A stretch of DNA of 64,000 nucleotides from JAZKBN01 sp040388605 (GCA_040388605.1 JAZKBN010000031.1:62001-126000); one strand, 5' to 3'. Positions 7,636-16,884 are shown, numbered from the stretch's first letter. Program-made: numbers and translations. The notes: a model not told the origin generated them from the letters alone.

Positions 7636-8790
7636 TTATCTGTGCAGTTCTTTTACAAGTTGTGTTACAATATATTCCGCTGCTGAGCCGTCGCCGAAAA
7701 GCGGTGGAAATGCCAGGCCTTCACGCTCAAGCAATGCCTCGGCTGATGATACGATAAGCTGCTCGTCGGCATCGGCAAGAATACAGGTGCCCTGCTCTAT
7801 CAGCTCTGTCCATTCTGTTTCGGCACGCAACACCACTCCCGGCTTTTGGAAGAAATAGGCTTCCTTCTGCACCCCGCCGCTGTCTGTTACAATCAGGCGG
7901 GCGCGGCTTTCGAGCAGGGTAACTTCCAGGAAAGAAAGGGGCTCAATAATCTTGATGCGGCTGCTCATGCGCAGGCTGGCCAATACCTCGGGCTGCAAAA
8001 CGGTTTCCATCATTTTGGCGGTACGCGGATGCAGGGGCAGCAATATATCAAGCTCGGTGCTGATAACTGTACGCAAAAGAGCGCAGAAAATCGCATTCAG
8101 CCGAACCGGGTCGTCGGTATTGGTGTTGCGATGAATGGTGGCCAGTATATATTGATCAGGCTCTATGCCGAGGCGGTTGAAAAGATCGCTGTGGCGTTCT
8201 TCGGCTACCTGCGCAAAATAGAGGCTGTTGTCATACATAATATCGCCGCAGAGGTACACGCGGGGGTTATCTGCTGTATAAGGGCCTTCGTTGTCTTCCT
8301 TAAAACCTTCATTATGCAGGTTGTCGTAACCGGTTTGAGTGGGGCAGAAAAGGAAAGTGCTCACATGGTCTGCCAGAATGCGGTTAATCTCTTCAGGCAT
8401 GCGCTTGTTGAAGCTGCGAAGGCCGGCCTCTATGTGGGCAACAGGTATATGTATTTTAGAAGCGGCAAGAGCCCCGGCAAGGGTGCTGTTGGTATCGCCG
8501 TAAATAATTACGCAATCGGGCTTTTCAGCAAGGAGTACTGCTTCTATGGCGGCGGTCATTTCACCGGTTTGCTTACCGTGGCTGCTGCTGCCTATGCCAA
8601 GCCGAAAGGCAGGCGGATCTATACCCAGTTCATCGAAAAAAACATCAGACATATTGTGGTCGTAATGCTGGCCGGTATGCACTATAAGCTCTGTTACCTG
8701 CGAAGGGAACAGGTTGCGGAATGCGCGGTTAATAGCAGCGGCCTTAATGAATTGCGGCCTTGCGCCGGCTATGGTGATGATCTTTAGCAT
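7636..8790 (-). CDS. wecB: UDP-N-acetylglucosamine 2-epimerase (non-hydrolysing)
   Basis: The 384-residue enzyme interconverts UDP-GlcNAc and UDP-ManNAc for surface polysaccharides. Family motifs are present in order: AGARPQFIKAAAI, HTGQHYD, YGDTNSTLAGALAA, HIEAGLRSFN with PEEINR, LPLHPRT and TDSGGVQKEA with ETEWTEL. All are intact and the length is normal. The minus-strand box TATCTTTG at 8798-8805 is a perfect -7 element only seven bases from the start codon, so the mRNA may be nearly leaderless. No other ManNAc-pathway gene is adjacent; the glycosyltransferase at 5118 is the nearest possible partner. Confidence 0.96.
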   Translation of the reverse strand: MLKIITIAGARPQFIKAAAINRAFRNLFPSQVTELIVHTGQHYDHNMSDVFFDELGIDPPAFRLGIGSSSHGKQTGEMTAAIEAVLLAEKPDCVIIYGDTNSTLAGALAASKIHIPVAHIEAGLRSFNKRMPEEINRILADHVSTFLFCPTQTGYDNLHNEGFKEDNEGPYTADNPRVYLCGDIMYDNSLYFAQVAEERHSDLFNRLGIEPDQYILATIHRNTNTDDPVRLNAIFCALLRTVISTELDILLPLHPRTAKMMETVLQPEVLASLRMSSRIKIIEPLSFLEVTLLESRARLIVTDSGGVQKEAYFFQKPGVVLRAETEWTELIEQGTCILADADEQLIVSSAEALLEREGLAFPPLFGDGSAAEYIVTQLVKELHR

Positions 8791-8797
8791 AAGGCGA

Positions 8798-8805
8798 CAA
8801 AGATA
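8798..8805 (-). promoter_or_regulatory. Candidate -7 element of wecB
   Basis: On the minus strand this reads TATCTTTG, an exact match to TAnnTTTG. No TTG lies 17-23 bases upstream (CTG is the nearest), so only the -7 half is supported. Confidence 0.4.
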
Positions 8806-8921
8806 GAATTTTTCCCGGAGGGCTCAGGAACAGGTGTGTTTTCGTGTGGGTCTGCCGGATAATTCAATGACGATAAAATGGCTCAATTAATTATAAACTA
8901 TTATACAACAGTTTGCTTCCT

Positions 8922-9479
8922 TTATTTATTCGGGGTAAAAACCCAATAATACATACGCTTTGGAAACATTTTAATTCGTTCCCAAATGCCGGGCGCATAG
9001 CCGAAACACCAAAGCATGCCGCCCCCGGTATAAAAATTGATTTTTATATGTTCTCGCGCCTTGATGGTTATTTTTCTCGTGCTGTCTGCCCGCCCCATGG
9101 CATCACATTTAATAGTGTATTCACCCGGTATAATTGTGAGCTTGTATTGACCATCAAGGTCAGATACAGCCGTTTGAGTTTTGTTCCCGTTCAAAGTAAT
9201 CAGGCAGAAGGCCAGGTTTTCATTGCTGTAAGCATCGGTTACAAGTCCGCTCACCAGTGCTTCATTGCTGTCGGGTTCCGGAATAAGTTCAGGGGGAGAA
9301 ATTGTTTGAAATCCTTTTACTTCTTCAACCAGGCTGCCATTGTGTTTATAGCTTATTACTACTGCTCCGTTGGGCAGGGTTCTGTATGTTTTCCGGGTAC
9401 AGGCAAAGCAACAAGTGGCTAAAAGCACAAGGTAACAGGTGCTGTTTTTAAAAAGGAAAGGTTTTAAATAATTGCTCAT
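8922..9479 (-). CDS. Lipoprotein with carboxypeptidase-regulatory-like domain
   Basis: The 185-residue protein has a lipoprotein signal (LLATCCFACTRK; lipid attachment probably at the Cys of FAC). From about residue 75 it has a carboxypeptidase-regulatory-like beta-sandwich: SGLVTDAYSNENLAFCLITLNG, then DLDGQYKLTIIPGEYTIKCDAMGR. Such domains are adhesive or structural modules on Bacteroidota envelope proteins. The C-terminal ~40 residues are aromatic and basic (GGGMLWCFGYAPG, RMYYWVF) and do not fit the domain. Function is unknown. Confidence 0.8.
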   Translation of the reverse strand: MSNYLKPFLFKNSTCYLVLLATCCFACTRKTYRTLPNGAVVISYKHNGSLVEEVKGFQTISPPELIPEPDSNEALVSGLVTDAYSNENLAFCLITLNGNKTQTAVSDLDGQYKLTIIPGEYTIKCDAMGRADSTRKITIKAREHIKINFYTGGGMLWCFGYAPGIWERIKMFPKRMYYWVFTPNK

Positions 9480-9802
9480 TGCTCTTCTTAAAAGTGCCCG
9501 AAATGCAATTTAATAGGTTATATCAAGCGTATAACTATTTAAGATTTCTACCCAAGACAGGAAAATTACTTATTTGGTTGCAGGTGTAATAATAAACCCT
9601 GCTGAAGCTAAGCATTTCAACCCTAAGCAAATCACCATCCCCGCAGGCATAATTTTATTCTTGCCTTCGGCTCAATAAATCACTATCTTTGCGGGCTTTT
9701 TAGTGTCCATATTTACGCCGGGCATTTAATTTGCGGGCTTTTGCAGGCCGGCATATTTATGGTGTAAGGTGTTCAAAAACAAAAGTACCGTAATACTTCA
9801 GC
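9480..9802. other. Divergent intergenic region before queA
   Basis: About 320 bases between the lipoprotein and queA. It holds the queA promoter at 9661-9691 and a GC-rich leader with two repeats of a GCGGGCTTTT-like string near 9691 and 9733. No gene is visible. Confidence 0.6.
9661..9691 (+). promoter_or_regulatory. Bacteroidota-type promoter of queA
   Basis: TTG at 9661-9663, a 20-base spacer and a perfect TATCTTTG at 9684-9691. This is the strongest promoter match in the window together with rpoC. It implies a leader of about 105 bases. Confidence 0.75.
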
Positions 9803-10849
9803 ATGAAACTTTCCGAGTTTAAGTACGACCTCCCGTCGGAATACATTGCCCTTTACCCAGCCGAAAACCGCGACGAATCCCGTTTAATGGTGCTCGACCG
9901 TGCCAAGCAAACCATTGAGCACAAAACGTTTAAAGACCTGCTCGGTTATTTTAACGACGGCGATGTAATGGTAATGAACGATACCAAGGTTTTCCCGGCA
10001 CGCCTTTACGGCAACAAAGAAAAAACCGGCGCCAAAATAGAAGTGTTCCTGCTCAGGGAGCTGAACCCCGAATATCACCTTTGGGATGTATTGGTAGACC
10101 CTGCACGTAAAATCCGTGTAGGCAACAAGCTTTATTTCGGCGACAGCGATCTGGTTGCCGAGGTAATTGACAATACCACCAGCCGCGGCCGTACCATCCG
10201 TTTCCTGTACGACGGCTCTAACGAAGACTTCTACAAAACCATAGATTCTTTAGGCGAAACTCCCCTTCCGCGCCAGATTAAGCGCAAGGTTGAGCCTGAA
10301 GATCGCGAGCGTTTCCAAACCATTTTCGCGGCCAATACCGGTGCCGTAGCTGCGCCTACTGCCGGCCTGCACTTTACCAAGCAATTGGTGAAGCGCCTCG
10401 AAATTAAGGGTGTGCATATTCACCCGGTAACTTTGCACGTCGGCCTCGGCACTTTCCGCCCGGTAGATGTTGAAGACCTTACCAAGCACAAAACCGATTC
10501 TGAAAACTACCGCATACCCGCCCTTACCGCCGAAAAGGTGAACGTGGCGCTCGATGCCCGGAAAAAAGTTTGCAGCATAGGCACCACGGCCCTGCGTGCT
10601 ATTGAAAGCAGCGTATCGGCCAACAGCCGCCTGAAGCCTTTCGAGGGCTGGACAGACCGCTTCATTTTCCCGCCGTACGAATTCAAAATAGCAAATTCAC
10701 TAATCACCAATTTCCACCTGCCCGAAAGCACCCTGCTGATGATGGCCTGTGCCTTTGGCGGTTACGATTTTGTGATGAAAGCCTACCACCAGGCCGTTGA
10801 AGAAAAGTACCGCTTCTTCACCTACGGCGATGCCATGCTGATTCTGTAA
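9803..10849 (+). CDS. queA: S-adenosylmethionine:tRNA ribosyltransferase-isomerase
   Basis: QueA transfers and isomerises the ribosyl part of S-adenosylmethionine onto preQ1 at the wobble base of tRNAs for Asp, Asn, His and Tyr, giving epoxyqueuosine. The 348-residue protein has the standard opening (KLSEFKYDLPSEYIALYPA), DESRLMVLDR, VMNDTKVFPARLYG, GLHFT, HVGLGTFRPV and the C-terminal SLITNFHLPESTLLMM. Length and motifs are complete. It has its own promoter and terminator, so it is a single-gene unit. Confidence 0.97.
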   Translation: MKLSEFKYDLPSEYIALYPAENRDESRLMVLDRAKQTIEHKTFKDLLGYFNDGDVMVMNDTKVFPARLYGNKEKTGAKIEVFLLRELNPEYHLWDVLVDPARKIRVGNKLYFGDSDLVAEVIDNTTSRGRTIRFLYDGSNEDFYKTIDSLGETPLPRQIKRKVEPEDRERFQTIFAANTGAVAAPTAGLHFTKQLVKRLEIKGVHIHPVTLHVGLGTFRPVDVEDLTKHKTDSENYRIPALTAEKVNVALDARKKVCSIGTTALRAIESSVSANSRLKPFEGWTDRFIFPPYEFKIANSLITNFHLPESTLLMMACAFGGYDFVMKAYHQAVEEKYRFFTYGDAMLIL

Positions 10850-10869
10850 TATCGGCTTGAGCTTAGTAA

Positions 10870-10909
10870 AAAGCAGCCTGTCCTATCAATCGGGCAGGCT
10901 GCTTTTTTT
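10870..10909 (+). terminator. Intrinsic terminator of queA
   Basis: AGCAGCCTG at 10872-10880 pairs perfectly with CAGGCTGCT at 10895-10903, followed by a T run to 10909. Confidence 0.9.
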
Positions 10910-11036
10910 ATCGGGCATTTCAGCTTTGGCTCAGATTACCCGGTTCAGGTAAAAATTACGTTATTGCGAACCGGTATTAAATTAACGCCGTAATGCGCGT
11001 AAATCACAATACATTTCATTTCTAAACCTGTTCTTC

Positions 11037-12221
11037 TTGAAACTGCAATCCGTTTTGCGTTCCGCATACAGTTTTTGTGCCCCGGCACTTTTGCCGGCTA
11101 TTGCCTGCTTCCTGGTATCGTGCTCCGGCCCGGGCGAAAAGCATGCCGATAAGCCTACGGCTTATCATATAAAAGGCAATGCATCTGAGGTTCCGGGCGC
11201 TAAAAAAGTGTACCTAACCTTCCTGGCCGATACCGCCAAAACCCTGCTCGACAGCGCAGAGCTGGATGCTAAAGGCGAGTTTATCCTGCAGGGCAAAGCG
11301 CCTGAATATGGTCTTTACTCGGTATTTATACCGGTGGGTGAAGAAACCATTACATCGGAATTCCCGCTTGATTCAAATACTGTTACGCTTAATTTTTCGG
11401 TAAGCAAGAGCCGCCGGGATCCTGATTTCGATCCCGCCTCTTCGGCCAGCCCTGAAATGCAGCATTTTGCCGATTTCAGGAAAACCTTTATGAGCTTCCA
11501 GAAGCAGGGCGAGGGCCTGAAAGGTCGCTATTCATCTGCATCGGAAAGCAAGGATGAAAAGGCCATGGCTGCCGTTGTTAAAACCTACGATTCGCTCACG
11601 AAAGCATATATTGTGAGCCTGAAGCATGATATTGCCGCCAGGCCAACAAAGCCCCTATCCGTATTCTTTACCCGATTCCTCGATTTTAACGGGGATATTG
11701 GTTTCCTCGACAGCATTGCCGGGAAAATTAAAGATGAAAAAGTGAAGGGCATTGCCATAGATTATTTCCTGAAAAAGGTGGAAATGGCTAAGCGCACAAG
11801 CCCCGGCGCATTGGCCCCGGAGCTGAGCCTGAAAACGCCTGTAGGTAAAGACTGGAAGCTGAGCGAGCTGCGCGGGCAGGTTGTGCTGCTCGATTTTTGG
11901 GCAAGCTGGTGCGGCCCATGCAGGCGTGCCAACCCCGAGGTGGTTGCCCTGTACAAAAAATTCAAAGATCGCGGCTTTACTGTTGCCGGAATTTCGCTGG
12001 ATGAAGATATGCAGAAATGGCGCAAAGCCATTGTAGACGATAAGCTCACCTGGCCTCATGCATCTGACCTGAAAGGTTGGTACAGCTCTGCTGCTAAAAT
12101 TTACAAGGTGGAGTCTATACCTACCTCTTTCCTGCTCGATAAGAACGGTGTTATTGTAGCCCGCGATTTGAGCCATGATGAGCTGGAAGCTAAAATTGAA
12201 GAGCTTTTGGCGAAGAAGTAA
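11037..12221 (+). CDS. DUF4369/thioredoxin-family lipoprotein, copy 1
   Basis: The 394-residue lipoprotein begins at a TTG; no in-frame ATG lies just upstream. The signal ends in CFLVSCSG with the lipidated Cys in VSC. A DUF4369 domain (YHIKGNASEV... to about residue 130) is followed by a helical linker and a TlpA-like thioredoxin domain with WCGPC at residues 291-295. Such proteins are outer- or inner-membrane-anchored periplasmic thiol-disulfide reductases, with the DUF4369 domain as a likely substrate or anchoring module. It is first of three tandem paralogues. Its last 33 coding bases are almost identical to those of copy 2. Confidence 0.9.
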   Translation: MKLQSVLRSAYSFCAPALLPAIACFLVSCSGPGEKHADKPTAYHIKGNASEVPGAKKVYLTFLADTAKTLLDSAELDAKGEFILQGKAPEYGLYSVFIPVGEETITSEFPLDSNTVTLNFSVSKSRRDPDFDPASSASPEMQHFADFRKTFMSFQKQGEGLKGRYSSASESKDEKAMAAVVKTYDSLTKAYIVSLKHDIAARPTKPLSVFFTRFLDFNGDIGFLDSIAGKIKDEKVKGIAIDYFLKKVEMAKRTSPGALAPELSLKTPVGKDWKLSELRGQVVLLDFWASWCGPCRRANPEVVALYKKFKDRGFTVAGISLDEDMQKWRKAIVDDKLTWPHASDLKGWYSSAAKIYKVESIPTSFLLDKNGVIVARDLSHDELEAKIEELLAKK

Positions 12222-12270
12222 GGAACTGAAGTTCCGGGTACCTTTTTATAAATCATTTCATATCAGTTGT

Positions 12271-13491
12271 ATGATTAATAAGCAGAATAAGCTACCCGCT
12301 GTATTAAAGGCAGCGGGTTTACTTTTCATAAGCACTTTTTTACTTTCCTGCTCAGGTGAAAAAGAGCATTCTGCCGGTAATGAGTCAATAGTAACCTCGT
12401 TACCCGACAGCCGGGCATATTATATAAGCGGCACTGTAGTTGGCCCGCCAAAAGGTTTAAAAGTTTACCTGAACTATTTGGGCGACAGCACAGGTAAGGC
12501 TGCTGACAGCACCATGGTAAATGAAAAAGGCGGCTTCGATATGAGCGGGAAAGTTCCGGAATATGGCATGTACACCCTGAAGCTGACAGGCCGCGAAAAA
12601 CCCGAATATCTCATGTTCCCCCTCGATTCCGAGGATGTGCATGTTGAGTTTGCCGGCAGCGACAGGGAATGCGAACCTTATGCCCCCGCCAAGCCAACCG
12701 GTAAGGAGACCGCCAATTACGCAAAGCTGTATAATTGGTATATTGATTTCAGCAAACAGGAAGATAAAATGCTGTCTTTATTTGAAGCTGCCGATGCTCT
12801 GCCTGATAAAAACGCTGCTCAAAAAAGGTGGAAGGAATTACGCCTGCGCAGCGATTCCCTTGAAAACACCTTTTACCCGAGGTTAAAGAATGAAATTATT
12901 GCCAACCCTTTAAGCCCGGTATCCGTTTATTTTACTTCGCAGCTTAGCTGGGGTACAAACATTCCTTTTATTACAGAACTTTCCGAAAAAATAAAAGCAG
13001 CTCCTGTACACAATACTGAAGCAAAAGTTTTCCTGCGAAAAGCTGCCCTGCTGCTTGCAGCACAGCCCGGTAAGCCCGCCCCTGAGCTCAGCCTGAGAAC
13101 ACCCCGGGGTAAGCCATGGAAAATGAGCAGCATTCGCGGCAAAGTAACCGTGCTTGATTTTTGGGCAAGCTGGTGCGGCCCCTGCAGGGAGCAAAGCCCT
13201 AAAATGGTAGCCTTGTATAATAAGTATAGGGGTAATAAGAATTTCGCGATGGTCGGAATATCACTTGATGTCGACAGCGCTATGTGGGTTAATGCCATTG
13301 CAAAAGACAGGCTAACATGGCTACAGGTATCTGACCTCGACCCGATGAACAATTTTGGTAAAGTATCGTTTACCTATGCCTTGGAAGGTGTGCCTACGGT
13401 GTTTCTTATCAATGAAAAGGGTATTATTGTGGGCCGGGACTATTATGAAAATCTTGATGCTAAAATTGAAGAGCTTTTGGCTAAGAAGTAA
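12271..13491 (+). CDS. DUF4369/thioredoxin-family lipoprotein, copy 2
   Basis: I choose the ATG at 12271 (406 residues) because the signal peptide LLFISTFLLSCSG then begins about 20 residues in; an open frame reaching back to 12175 would overlap copy 1. The domain order matches copy 1: DUF4369 (YYISGTVVGPPKG), helical linker, then thioredoxin with WCGPC at residues 301-305 and a cis-proline-type EGVPTVFLI. The active site is intact, so a reducing role in the periplasm is expected. The 49-base gap after copy 1 suggests one operon. Confidence 0.9.
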   Translation: MINKQNKLPAVLKAAGLLFISTFLLSCSGEKEHSAGNESIVTSLPDSRAYYISGTVVGPPKGLKVYLNYLGDSTGKAADSTMVNEKGGFDMSGKVPEYGMYTLKLTGREKPEYLMFPLDSEDVHVEFAGSDRECEPYAPAKPTGKETANYAKLYNWYIDFSKQEDKMLSLFEAADALPDKNAAQKRWKELRLRSDSLENTFYPRLKNEIIANPLSPVSVYFTSQLSWGTNIPFITELSEKIKAAPVHNTEAKVFLRKAALLLAAQPGKPAPELSLRTPRGKPWKMSSIRGKVTVLDFWASWCGPCREQSPKMVALYNKYRGNKNFAMVGISLDVDSAMWVNAIAKDRLTWLQVSDLDPMNNFGKVSFTYALEGVPTVFLINEKGIIVGRDYYENLDAKIEELLAKK

Positions 13492-13522
13492 TAACAGCGG
13501 TTTTTTCTTTCGGACAAGCAAT

Positions 13523-14263
13523 ATGATTAAGTTTATGCATAATGTATTCAGCATCATTATTCAATGGAGCATTATTGCCTCCTTTGGCATAATGATGACT
13601 GCATGCAATGAGACTGAAAACAGGGAGGCCGATTCAGGAAATGAAAGTTCCGCTGTTTATTATGTAACTCCTGCCTTACCCTATTATATCACCGGCACTG
13701 TTTTCGGTTCGCCAAAGGGTCTGAAACTGTATCTGTATTTTGCTCATTCCGATATTGTCTTTCCCGTAGACAGCGGTGTGGTAAATGAGAAGGGCGGTTT
13801 CGAGATGAACGGAAAAGTGGCTGAATATGGTATGTATGTGCTCAGCCTTTCCGGCAGGGCCCGGCCCGAGTACATTATGTTCCCGCTTGATACCGAAACT
13901 GTGCATATTGAATTTACAGGAAATTTTTCAGATACAGAGCCGTTCGCTGCGGCGAGAATTACCAATAAACAAACCGCTTATTATGCTGCCATGTGCGCCG
14001 GCTACAGGCAATATGCAGGCGATGAAAAAGCCCTGAATAAGTTCCTTGAGGCTGAAATTATGAAGAGCCCGCTGAGCCCTGTATCGGTTTACTTTGCGCT
14101 GCTGCTCAATTGGGAAAATGAAATGCCTTTCCTGTACCGATATGGCAACAAGCTGAAAGCTTTACATGCACACGGCGCAGGAGTAGATAAGCTGTACAGA
14201 TTAATTGAAAATAACCGCAGTTTAAATCCTGAATCGGCAGATACTGCAATAATTAATAAGTAA
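13523..14263 (+). CDS. DUF4369 lipoprotein, copy 3, lacking the thioredoxin domain
   Basis: Starting from ATG 13523 gives 246 residues with a lipoprotein signal (lipobox MTAC). The DUF4369 region matches copy 2 closely (YYITGTVFGSPKGLKLYLYF; VNEKGGFEMNGKVAEYGMY). A shortened linker follows (about 30 residues fewer than copy 2, with SPLSPVSVYF retained), and the frame ends at NPESADTAIINK, exactly where copy 2 enters thioredoxin. It therefore has no WCGPC site. It may be a truncated paralogue that still folds as a DUF4369 lipoprotein, or a decaying gene. aroC starts 40 bases later. Confidence 0.75.
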   Translation: MIKFMHNVFSIIIQWSIIASFGIMMTACNETENREADSGNESSAVYYVTPALPYYITGTVFGSPKGLKLYLYFAHSDIVFPVDSGVVNEKGGFEMNGKVAEYGMYVLSLSGRARPEYIMFPLDTETVHIEFTGNFSDTEPFAAARITNKQTAYYAAMCAGYRQYAGDEKALNKFLEAEIMKSPLSPVSVYFALLLNWENEMPFLYRYGNKLKALHAHGAGVDKLYRLIENNRSLNPESADTAIINK

Positions 14264-14303
14264 ACCTGCAATTCTTAAATCCGCTTCCTTCGCCCACCTC
14301 ACC

Positions 14304-15383
14304 TTGCACAACTCCTTCGGACACATTTTTCGCATTACCACCTTCGGCGAATCGCACGGAAGAGCGGTAGGCCTGGTGCTTGACGGCTGCCCCGCCGGCC
14401 TGCCCATAGATCTTGAATTTATACAGGCCGAGCTTGATCGCAGGCGCCCCGGCCAAAGCCGGCTCACCAGCCAGCGCAAGGAAACCGATACGGTGCAGGT
14501 TCTCAGCGGTGTATTCGAGGGTATCAGCACCGGTGCGCCCATTGCCTTAATGGTAGAAAACCAGGATGCCCGCAGTAAAGATTATGATCACCTGGCCCAA
14601 ACCTTCCGCCCGGGCCATGCTGATTTTACATGGACAGCCAAGTACGGCATGCGCGACCATCGCGGCGGCGGACGAAGCAGCGCCCGCGAAACACTTGCCC
14701 GCGTGGCGGCAGGGGCCATTGCCAAAACTTTTCTGAAGCAGAACGGGATTTCGGTGCAAAGCTGGGTTTCGCAGGTTGGGCCCGTTGTGCTTAATAAACC
14801 TTACCAAAACCTCGATTTAAGCCTTACCGAAACCAACGATGTGCGCTGCCCCGACCCTGAAACGGCAGCAGCGATGGAGGAGCTCATAGACCAAACCCGC
14901 AAAAACCGCGATACTGTCGGCGGGGTGCTTACCTGCCTCTGCACCGGTGTACCTGCCGGACTCGGTGAACCCGTGTTCGGCAAGCTGCATGCGGAACTGG
15001 GCGCGGCCATGTTGGGCATAAACGCTGTTAAAGGTTTCGAATATGGTTCGGGCTTCGAGGGTGCAGCCATGTTCGGGAGCCAACATAACGATATTTTTGA
15101 GAAGAAGGCAGACGGCCGAATAGGTACCCAAACCAATCACAGCGGGGGCATTTTGGGCGGCATCAGCAACGGTGAAGATATTTATATGCGCATTGCTTTT
15201 AAGCCGGTCGCCACGCTGATGCAGGACCAGCCATCGGTAGACCTTCAGGGTGAACCGGCAGTAGTTCAGGGCAAAGGCAGGCATGACCCTTGTGTGTTAC
15301 CCCGCGCCGTTCCTATAGCTGAGGCAATGGCAGCACTTGTGCTTGCCGATTATTTGCTGATGAACAGGTTGAGCAGGGTGTAG
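14304..15383 (+). CDS. aroC: Chorismate synthase
   Basis: The last shikimate-pathway enzyme, an FMN-dependent lyase turning EPSP into chorismate. The 359-residue protein shows all signatures: NSFGHIFRITTFGESHG at the start, RRRPGQSRLTSQRKE, RPGHADFTWTAKYG, DHRGGGRSSARET, TNHSGGILGGISNGEDI and an FKP. It starts at TTG, the position expected from family alignments, with no suitable upstream ATG. It follows copy 3 of the DUF4369 genes by 40 bases with no terminator, so it may be read from their promoter. Confidence 0.97.
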   Translation: MHNSFGHIFRITTFGESHGRAVGLVLDGCPAGLPIDLEFIQAELDRRRPGQSRLTSQRKETDTVQVLSGVFEGISTGAPIALMVENQDARSKDYDHLAQTFRPGHADFTWTAKYGMRDHRGGGRSSARETLARVAAGAIAKTFLKQNGISVQSWVSQVGPVVLNKPYQNLDLSLTETNDVRCPDPETAAAMEELIDQTRKNRDTVGGVLTCLCTGVPAGLGEPVFGKLHAELGAAMLGINAVKGFEYGSGFEGAAMFGSQHNDIFEKKADGRIGTQTNHSGGILGGISNGEDIYMRIAFKPVATLMQDQPSVDLQGEPAVVQGKGRHDPCVLPRAVPIAEAMAALVLADYLLMNRLSRV

Positions 15384-15496
15384 GGGATATTTATTGCCTC
15401 ATAGTTTACAATTCAATTTGTAAAATGTAATTGTAACAGGTTTTCTCTTGTGAACGCCTGCGTTTTTGTAGTACTATATTTATATTCTGCTTTACT

Positions 15497-16174
15497 ATGA
15501 GGTTTATTAATTTTCGGAATACGGTAATGCTTATCGGAATTATGTTTTTATGCTCTTTAAGCTCATGCGATTTCTTTTTTGGCGGCAACCCTTGTAATTC
15601 TCCCGATGTTGTAAGTACCATTGTCGGTTTGGCCAAATATTCCACCAGGGGTGATTACATGGTTTACCGAGACAGTGCAAGCGGAAGTTCAGAAAAAACA
15701 CTTTGTGAGACTTCGGTTTTAAGCCGTAAGCAACCACCTATGACATCGGGTTCCTGTTATGAATACCGGGGTCGGTTAATCACATACAAAGGATTTCCGC
15801 TTCCCGGTTCAGATTTAGAAATTAAAGCAATGGACTCTAAGATTATTATTTCATCCAAGCTCCCGGTCGGCAGTATTACCCCTGTGCAAGGGCCTGTAAA
15901 AGTTGAATGTGCATTAAGTGCGAGAGATACTTTAGTGCTTGAATCGGTATCATTACCTGAATACTATATAGGGGCACTACCGGTTCTTACTTATAAGCCT
16001 GAAATGGTAATACAGGGCACAAAATACAGCTTTGTGCATATTATAACCTGTAACGATGCACGAGTAGGCAGATTTCAAATTATGCTCGCGGAAGATGTTG
16101 GTATTGTTGCATTCAGGTTATATAATGAAATCTCAAAAAAATGGGTTTGCAAAGAACTCGTGGAATTTAAATAA
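15497..16174 (+). CDS. Lipoprotein of unknown function, tandem copy A
   Basis: The 225-residue protein has a lipoprotein signal (MLIGIMFLCSLSSC). After the Cys comes DFFFGGNPCN, then a beta-rich body with a MVYRDSASGSSEKTLC segment, and a C-terminus ending VCKELVEFK. Its neighbour at 16180 shares the same landmarks (KYRDSISGNVENVKC, KKELVEYI), so the two are diverged tandem duplicates, each with a CDFF motif at the lipid-attachment site. No known family recognised. Confidence 0.8.
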   Translation: MRFINFRNTVMLIGIMFLCSLSSCDFFFGGNPCNSPDVVSTIVGLAKYSTRGDYMVYRDSASGSSEKTLCETSVLSRKQPPMTSGSCYEYRGRLITYKGFPLPGSDLEIKAMDSKIIISSKLPVGSITPVQGPVKVECALSARDTLVLESVSLPEYYIGALPVLTYKPEMVIQGTKYSFVHIITCNDARVGRFQIMLAEDVGIVAFRLYNEISKKWVCKELVEFK

Positions 16175-16179
16175 ATTTT

Positions 16180-16884
16180 ATGATACTTAACTATCGGCAG
16201 TTTTGCTCTTTAATTATTGCGTTTTCCTTCCTGCTTTTATTGCAGGCATGTGATTTTTTCAAACCTGTTGACTCATGTGATGTGGCTAAGCCCATTGATG
16301 TTTCTGAATTACTTAAAAACAGTTTTTTTACAGGAGTTAAAGAAATGAAGTACCGCGACAGTATTTCAGGAAATGTTGAAAACGTAAAATGCACATACAG
16401 TGATTTTAGGTACAACATAGGCGGAGGAAGTTCACGTTCCTGTACAGTTTACCCCGACAGGTTAATGAGGTATATTGCCTTTAGTGGTAACCAAAGCGAT
16501 ACTTTGGAATTTGAAATGCATCATTTAAACAGTTATGTTATCAGGGTTAGATCTAAACTTCCTGACAGTGAGTTTTTTATTAATGAAGACCCGATTACGC
16601 TTAGTTTATCTACCTATATTTCAAGGCCTGCCTATGACACTTTATTAGCCGGACCCGGGGAAAAAGACACCATTACAAGAGATGGCAAATTTGGTATAAC
16701 AGAATATAAAAAATATTCTGTATTGGGTAAGTCTTATAATAACGTGCTTTCCTTTACTGATTACAGGCCCGGATTCAACAGGATTCAACTTATAATTGCG
16801 GCAAATATTGGCATTATATCTTTTAGGTATTACGATAAACGAACCAAAACAGTGATGAAAAAGGAGCTCGTTGAATACATATAA
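16180..16884 (+). CDS. Lipoprotein of unknown function, tandem copy B
   Basis: The 234-residue paralogue of the previous gene starts five bases after its stop, so they form an operon. The lipobox is LLQAC, followed by DFFKPVDSC. Shared landmarks with copy A are the YRDS-SG block, a short Cys-containing strand and the ELVE(Y/F) ending, while the rest has diverged widely. Base composition is AT-richer than aroC. Function unknown. Confidence 0.8.
   Translation: MILNYRQFCSLIIAFSFLLLLQACDFFKPVDSCDVAKPIDVSELLKNSFFTGVKEMKYRDSISGNVENVKCTYSDFRYNIGGGSSRSCTVYPDRLMRYIAFSGNQSDTLEFEMHHLNSYVIRVRSKLPDSEFFINEDPITLSLSTYISRPAYDTLLAGPGEKDTITRDGKFGITEYKKYSVLGKSYNNVLSFTDYRPGFNRIQLIIAANIGIISFRYYDKRTKTVMKKELVEYI

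Noticed and set aside
7846..8787. Long open frame on the plus strand opposite wecB
   Set aside because: It is the shadow of wecB, whose family motifs are unambiguous on the other strand; its own translation shows no recognisable domain.
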